Shown here in pieces: positions 61,780 to 64,000 of a DNA stretch of 64,000 nucleotides. Every line of letters begins with the position of its first letter. Within the stretch, counting starts at the first letter, position 1. Position numbers and translations under genes: made by a program. The notes beneath the pieces are model-generated. The model searched no databases and was not told the origin of the DNA. It worked only from the letters and a program-made list of their open reading frames with translations. Origin of the DNA: Cnuibacter physcomitrellae (lineage in GTDB: Bacteria; Actinomycetota; Actinomycetes; Actinomycetales; Microbacteriaceae); NCBI RefSeq assembly GCF_014640535.1, contig NZ_BMHD01000001.1, forward strand, positions 3,213,474 through 3,277,473. Reading direction: 5' to 3'.

Positions 61780-63135
61780 GTGCTCCACCGACGCCAGAGC
61801 GCCGAGACCGAGGCGTTCGCGGGGAGACGGGGGACGATCATCAGCGCCAGGAGAAGCTCGCGCGGTCCGCTCGCCCGTCACGGACGCCAGCGCACGTCGC
61901 ATCCCATCCGCCCGGTGCTGACGTTCCTCGGCGCCGCGCTCGCGGTGGTCGCGGTGAGCACGGTGTCGCTCGCCGCCTACGCCACATGGGACGTCACGCG
62001 GTCGGTCACCACGGTGTCGCTCCTGTCCGACCTGCCCGCCGAGGGATCCGACGGCGCGGCCCCCGCGCCGCCGCCGAGCATCGACGCCATCGACGGCGGC
62101 GTCAACATGGTGCTCGTCGGCAGCGACACCCGCACGAACCAGGGGGATGCGTACGGCGAGGACGAGGGCGGTGCCCTCAACGACGTGACCATGCTCATCC
62201 ACATCGCGCAGGACCACAGCAGCGCCACGGTCGTCAGCTTCCCCCGCGACCTCATGGTCGAGCTGCCCGACTGCCCCGACGGCGGCGAGTACACCGCGCC
62301 CATCAACGTCGCCCTGTCGCTCGGCGGCCTGCCGTGCGTGGTGCTCACGGTCGAGAGCCTCACGGGGCTCAGCATCCCGTTCGCGGCGATGATCGAGTTC
62401 AACGGCGTGATCGAGATGTCGAACGCCCTCGGCGGCGTGCCCGTGTGCGTCGCGGAGGAGATCGACGACCCCTACACGGGCGTCTTCCTCACACCCGGCA
62501 CGTGGGACCTCAAGGGCGCGGATGCGCTCGGCTTCCTGCGCACCAGGCACGGGGTCGGCGACGGCAGCGACATCGGACGCATCAGCTCGCAGCAGGTGTT
62601 CCTGTCGTCGATGATCCGCACCATCAAGTCGGGCTCGACGCTGACCGACGCCACGAAGCTCTACGGACTTGCGAAGGCGGCCGCGTCGAACATGACGCTG
62701 TCGGATCGGCTCGCCTCCCCGGACACCATGGTCTCGATCGCGCTCGCGCTGAAGGACATGGACCTCTCGAAGGTCTCGTTCGTCGCGTACCCGAACTCCT
62801 ACGCCGACTGGGTGCCCGAGGGCAAGGTCGCCCCGGATGAGGACTCCGCCGCCATCCTGTTCGCCGCCCTCGCGGCGGATCAGCCGATCACCCTGACCCA
62901 GACCGGCGGTCTCGCATCGACCACCGACCCGAACGCCCCCGTGTCGACCTCGCCACCGGCCACGGATCCGCAGGCTCCTGCCGCGCCGACGGATCCGTCC
63001 GTTCCCGTCGACCCGGCGTCCCCGCCCGCGCCTCCGGCTCCGGGCGAGCTGGACGCCTCCGGCGCCGTCGTCCTGCCCGACGACGTGAAGGGCCAGACCG
63101 CCGCCGACTACACCTGCTCGATCGGCAACGAGTGA
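61780..63135 (+). CDS. LytR-CpsA-Psr (LCP) family protein, paralogue
   Basis: The 451-residue protein parallels the LCP at 59818-61236: a membrane helix (VLTFLGAALAVVAVSTVSLA), LVGSDTRTNQGDAY, MLIHIAQDHSSATVVSFPRD, LGFLRTRHGVGDGSDIGRIS, and a Pro/Ala-rich tail ending in VKGQTAADYTCSIGNE. The conserved Arg and Asp residues are present. Tandem paralogues suggest attachment of different polymers. The GTG at 61780 is the only early in-frame start; no strong RBS, so this start is uncertain. Confidence 0.9.
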   Translation: MLHRRQSAETEAFAGRRGTIISARRSSRGPLARHGRQRTSHPIRPVLTFLGAALAVVAVSTVSLAAYATWDVTRSVTTVSLLSDLPAEGSDGAAPAPPPSIDAIDGGVNMVLVGSDTRTNQGDAYGEDEGGALNDVTMLIHIAQDHSSATVVSFPRDLMVELPDCPDGGEYTAPINVALSLGGLPCVVLTVESLTGLSIPFAAMIEFNGVIEMSNALGGVPVCVAEEIDDPYTGVFLTPGTWDLKGADALGFLRTRHGVGDGSDIGRISSQQVFLSSMIRTIKSGSTLTDATKLYGLAKAAASNMTLSDRLASPDTMVSIALALKDMDLSKVSFVAYPNSYADWVPEGKVAPDEDSAAILFAALAADQPITLTQTGGLASTTDPNAPVSTSPPATDPQAPAAPTDPSVPVDPASPPAPPAPGELDASGAVVLPDDVKGQTAADYTCSIGNE

Positions 63136-63187
63136 CACCGTTCGGCGTCGAGCGCCGTGTCGGCTATGATGGCGGAGGCGAAAGCCG

Positions 63188-63278
63188 GGAGACGTCGCAT
63201 AGTTCGGCCTAGTGCACCACCCTGCTAAGGTGGAGTGCCCTTTATTGGGCACCGTGGGTTCAAATCCCACCGTCTCCG
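63188..63278 (+). tRNA. tRNA-Ser (anticodon GCT)
   Basis: Acceptor GGAGACG pairs with CGTCTCC. The anticodon stem CCACC/GGTGG holds CTGCTAA with anticodon GCT. A long variable arm GTGCCC-TTTATT-GGGCAC and T loop GTTCAAATC follow. CCA is not encoded. Confidence 0.97.
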
Positions 63279-63283
63279 CACTC

Positions 63284-63319
63284 ACCCCCTGGTCCCGCGA
63301 ATCCCCTGGATCAGGGGGT
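63284..63319 (+). terminator. Hairpin after tRNA-Ser (GCT)
   Basis: ACCCCCTGGTCC (63284-63295) and GGATCAGGGGGT (63308-63319) pair with one mismatch, just downstream of the tRNA. Confidence 0.65.
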
Positions 63320-63491
63320 TCGTCGTTCCCCGGGTTCCCCCGTCGCTGCGGGCGAGCACACCCCTCTTTCGCGGCTGAGTCGAGCCGGAAAGCGCTTCTT
63401 CTGGGTGCACTCGGCCGTCGAACTCCTCCTCACGCGGGCGCTGGGCGGGCGGGCGTGACTACGGTGGAGTGCGGCGTTCGGGAGGAGCACG
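63320..63491 (+). other. Intergenic region upstream of DUF445 gene
   Basis: No gene was seen. It contains GGGAGGAGC as the RBS of the following gene and sequence GTGACTACGGTGGAG, a possible promoter area. Confidence 0.45.
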
Positions 63492-64000
63492 ATGACCACC
63501 ACGCGCGACACCCTCCTCGGAGCGGCCGACCTCGAGCGCCGCGCTGCGCTCCGGCGGATGAAGGCGCTCGCGACGGCGCTCCTCGTCATCGCGGCCGTCG
63601 TCTTCGCCGTGGCGTTCGCGCTGGAGGACCGGTACGCGTGGCTCGGCTACGTGCGCGCGGCCGCGGAGGGGGCGATGGTGGGCGCGCTCGCCGACTGGTT
63701 CGCGGTGACCGCGCTGTTCCGGCATCCGCTGGGTCTCCGGATCCCGCACACCGCGATCATCCCGAGCCGCAAGGACGAGATCGGGGCGAGCCTCGGCGAG
63801 TTCGTCGAGCAGAACTTCCTCTCGGACGAGGTGGTGCGCTCGAAGCTCGCGACCTTCAGCGTCGCGGAGCGGGTGGGGGCGTGGCTCTCCGACCCCGCGA
63901 ACGCCGAGCGGGCGAGCGCCGAGGCCGCGGTCATGGCGCAGGGTGTGCTGCGCTTCCTCAGCGACGACGACGTCGAGCGCCTCATCGAGAGGCTCGCTCG
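63492..64000 (+). CDS. DUF445 family membrane protein, 3' truncated
   Basis: The frame is open to the window end. The N-terminus MTTTRDTLLGAADLERRAAL leads to a membrane helix (ALATALLVIAAVVFAVAFAL) and the DUF445 hallmark AAAEGAMVGALADWFAVTAL followed by FRHPLGLRIPHTAIIP and RKDEIGASLGEFVEQNFL. DUF445 proteins are inner-membrane proteins of unknown function. GGAGGAG lies 7 bases before the ATG. Confidence 0.93.
   Translation, partial: MTTTRDTLLGAADLERRAALRRMKALATALLVIAAVVFAVAFALEDRYAWLGYVRAAAEGAMVGALADWFAVTALFRHPLGLRIPHTAIIPSRKDEIGASLGEFVEQNFLSDEVVRSKLATFSVAERVGAWLSDPANAERASAEAAVMAQGVLRFLSDDDVERLIERLA

Overview
The window is chromosomal DNA from a high-GC actinobacterium, most likely a member of the Microbacteriaceae. 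The signs are leaderless GTG starts behind TAGGAT/TAGGGT -10 boxes (serS, 52124), ATGA/GTGA operon overlaps, a DUF7882-like small protein, an encapsulated DyP peroxidase, paired LCP cell-wall ligases, and the word GGATGCG that carries many of the rare GAT Asp codons. The family-level assignment is an inference.

Bases 1-20785 look like a catabolic island for aromatic C-glycosides. It holds three sets of predicted C-glycoside deglycosidase (CGD) parts: alpha subunits (TIM-barrel, sugar phosphate isomerase/epimerase-like) and beta subunits (DUF6379). Set A lies in the 1-4177 plus-strand operon, set B in the 6804-4468 minus-strand operon, and a natural beta-alpha fusion lies at 29657-30961. Around them sit a GMC/CarA-like FAD oxidase, two Gfo/Idh/MocA dehydrogenases, further isomerases, a ThuA-like protein, an NTF2-like protein, a ROK repressor and an MFS transporter. 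A five-gene operon (12135-17526: extradiol dioxygenase, cyclase-family hydrolase, FAD monooxygenase, FAH hydrolase, alpha/beta C-C hydrolase) resembles flavonoid A-ring degradation of the Fde type. An IclR-controlled pcaHGBL-pobA operon (23977-29193) would then take 4-hydroxybenzoate or protocatechuate into the beta-ketoadipate pathway. The inferred order is uptake, 3-oxidation of the sugar, C-C deglycosylation, ring hydroxylation and cleavage, and funnelling of aromatic acids. A short motif (CGACAWAAGYGG and a dyad of its half-site) recurs at the promoters of the C-glycoside genes and is a candidate ROK operator.

Bases 31000-49400 are mixed accessory and regulatory genes: a secreted TIG/amidase lipoprotein, a TetR-MFS pair with three phased operators, an XRE/MmyB-SDR pair, phosphoglucomutase, prephenate dehydratase, a GntR-controlled FAH/SDR pair typical of deoxysugar acid breakdown, a TetR/SDR pair, an HxlR/FMN-reductase pair, maltokinase, a LysR-type substrate-binding protein and a lipid kinase. 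Bases 49559-64000 are housekeeping and envelope genes: serS with two tRNA-Ser genes downstream, HAD phosphatase, DyP peroxidase plus encapsulin, polysaccharide deacetylase, two LCP proteins and a DUF445 protein cut by the window end.

The intergenic regions are rich in long hairpin repeats. Two arrays each carry eight copies of the same 57-bp hairpin family, at periods of about 127 bp (34470-35474) and about 143 bp (57884-58942), with locus-specific spacers and opposite orientation. At least three other dispersed palindrome families are present.
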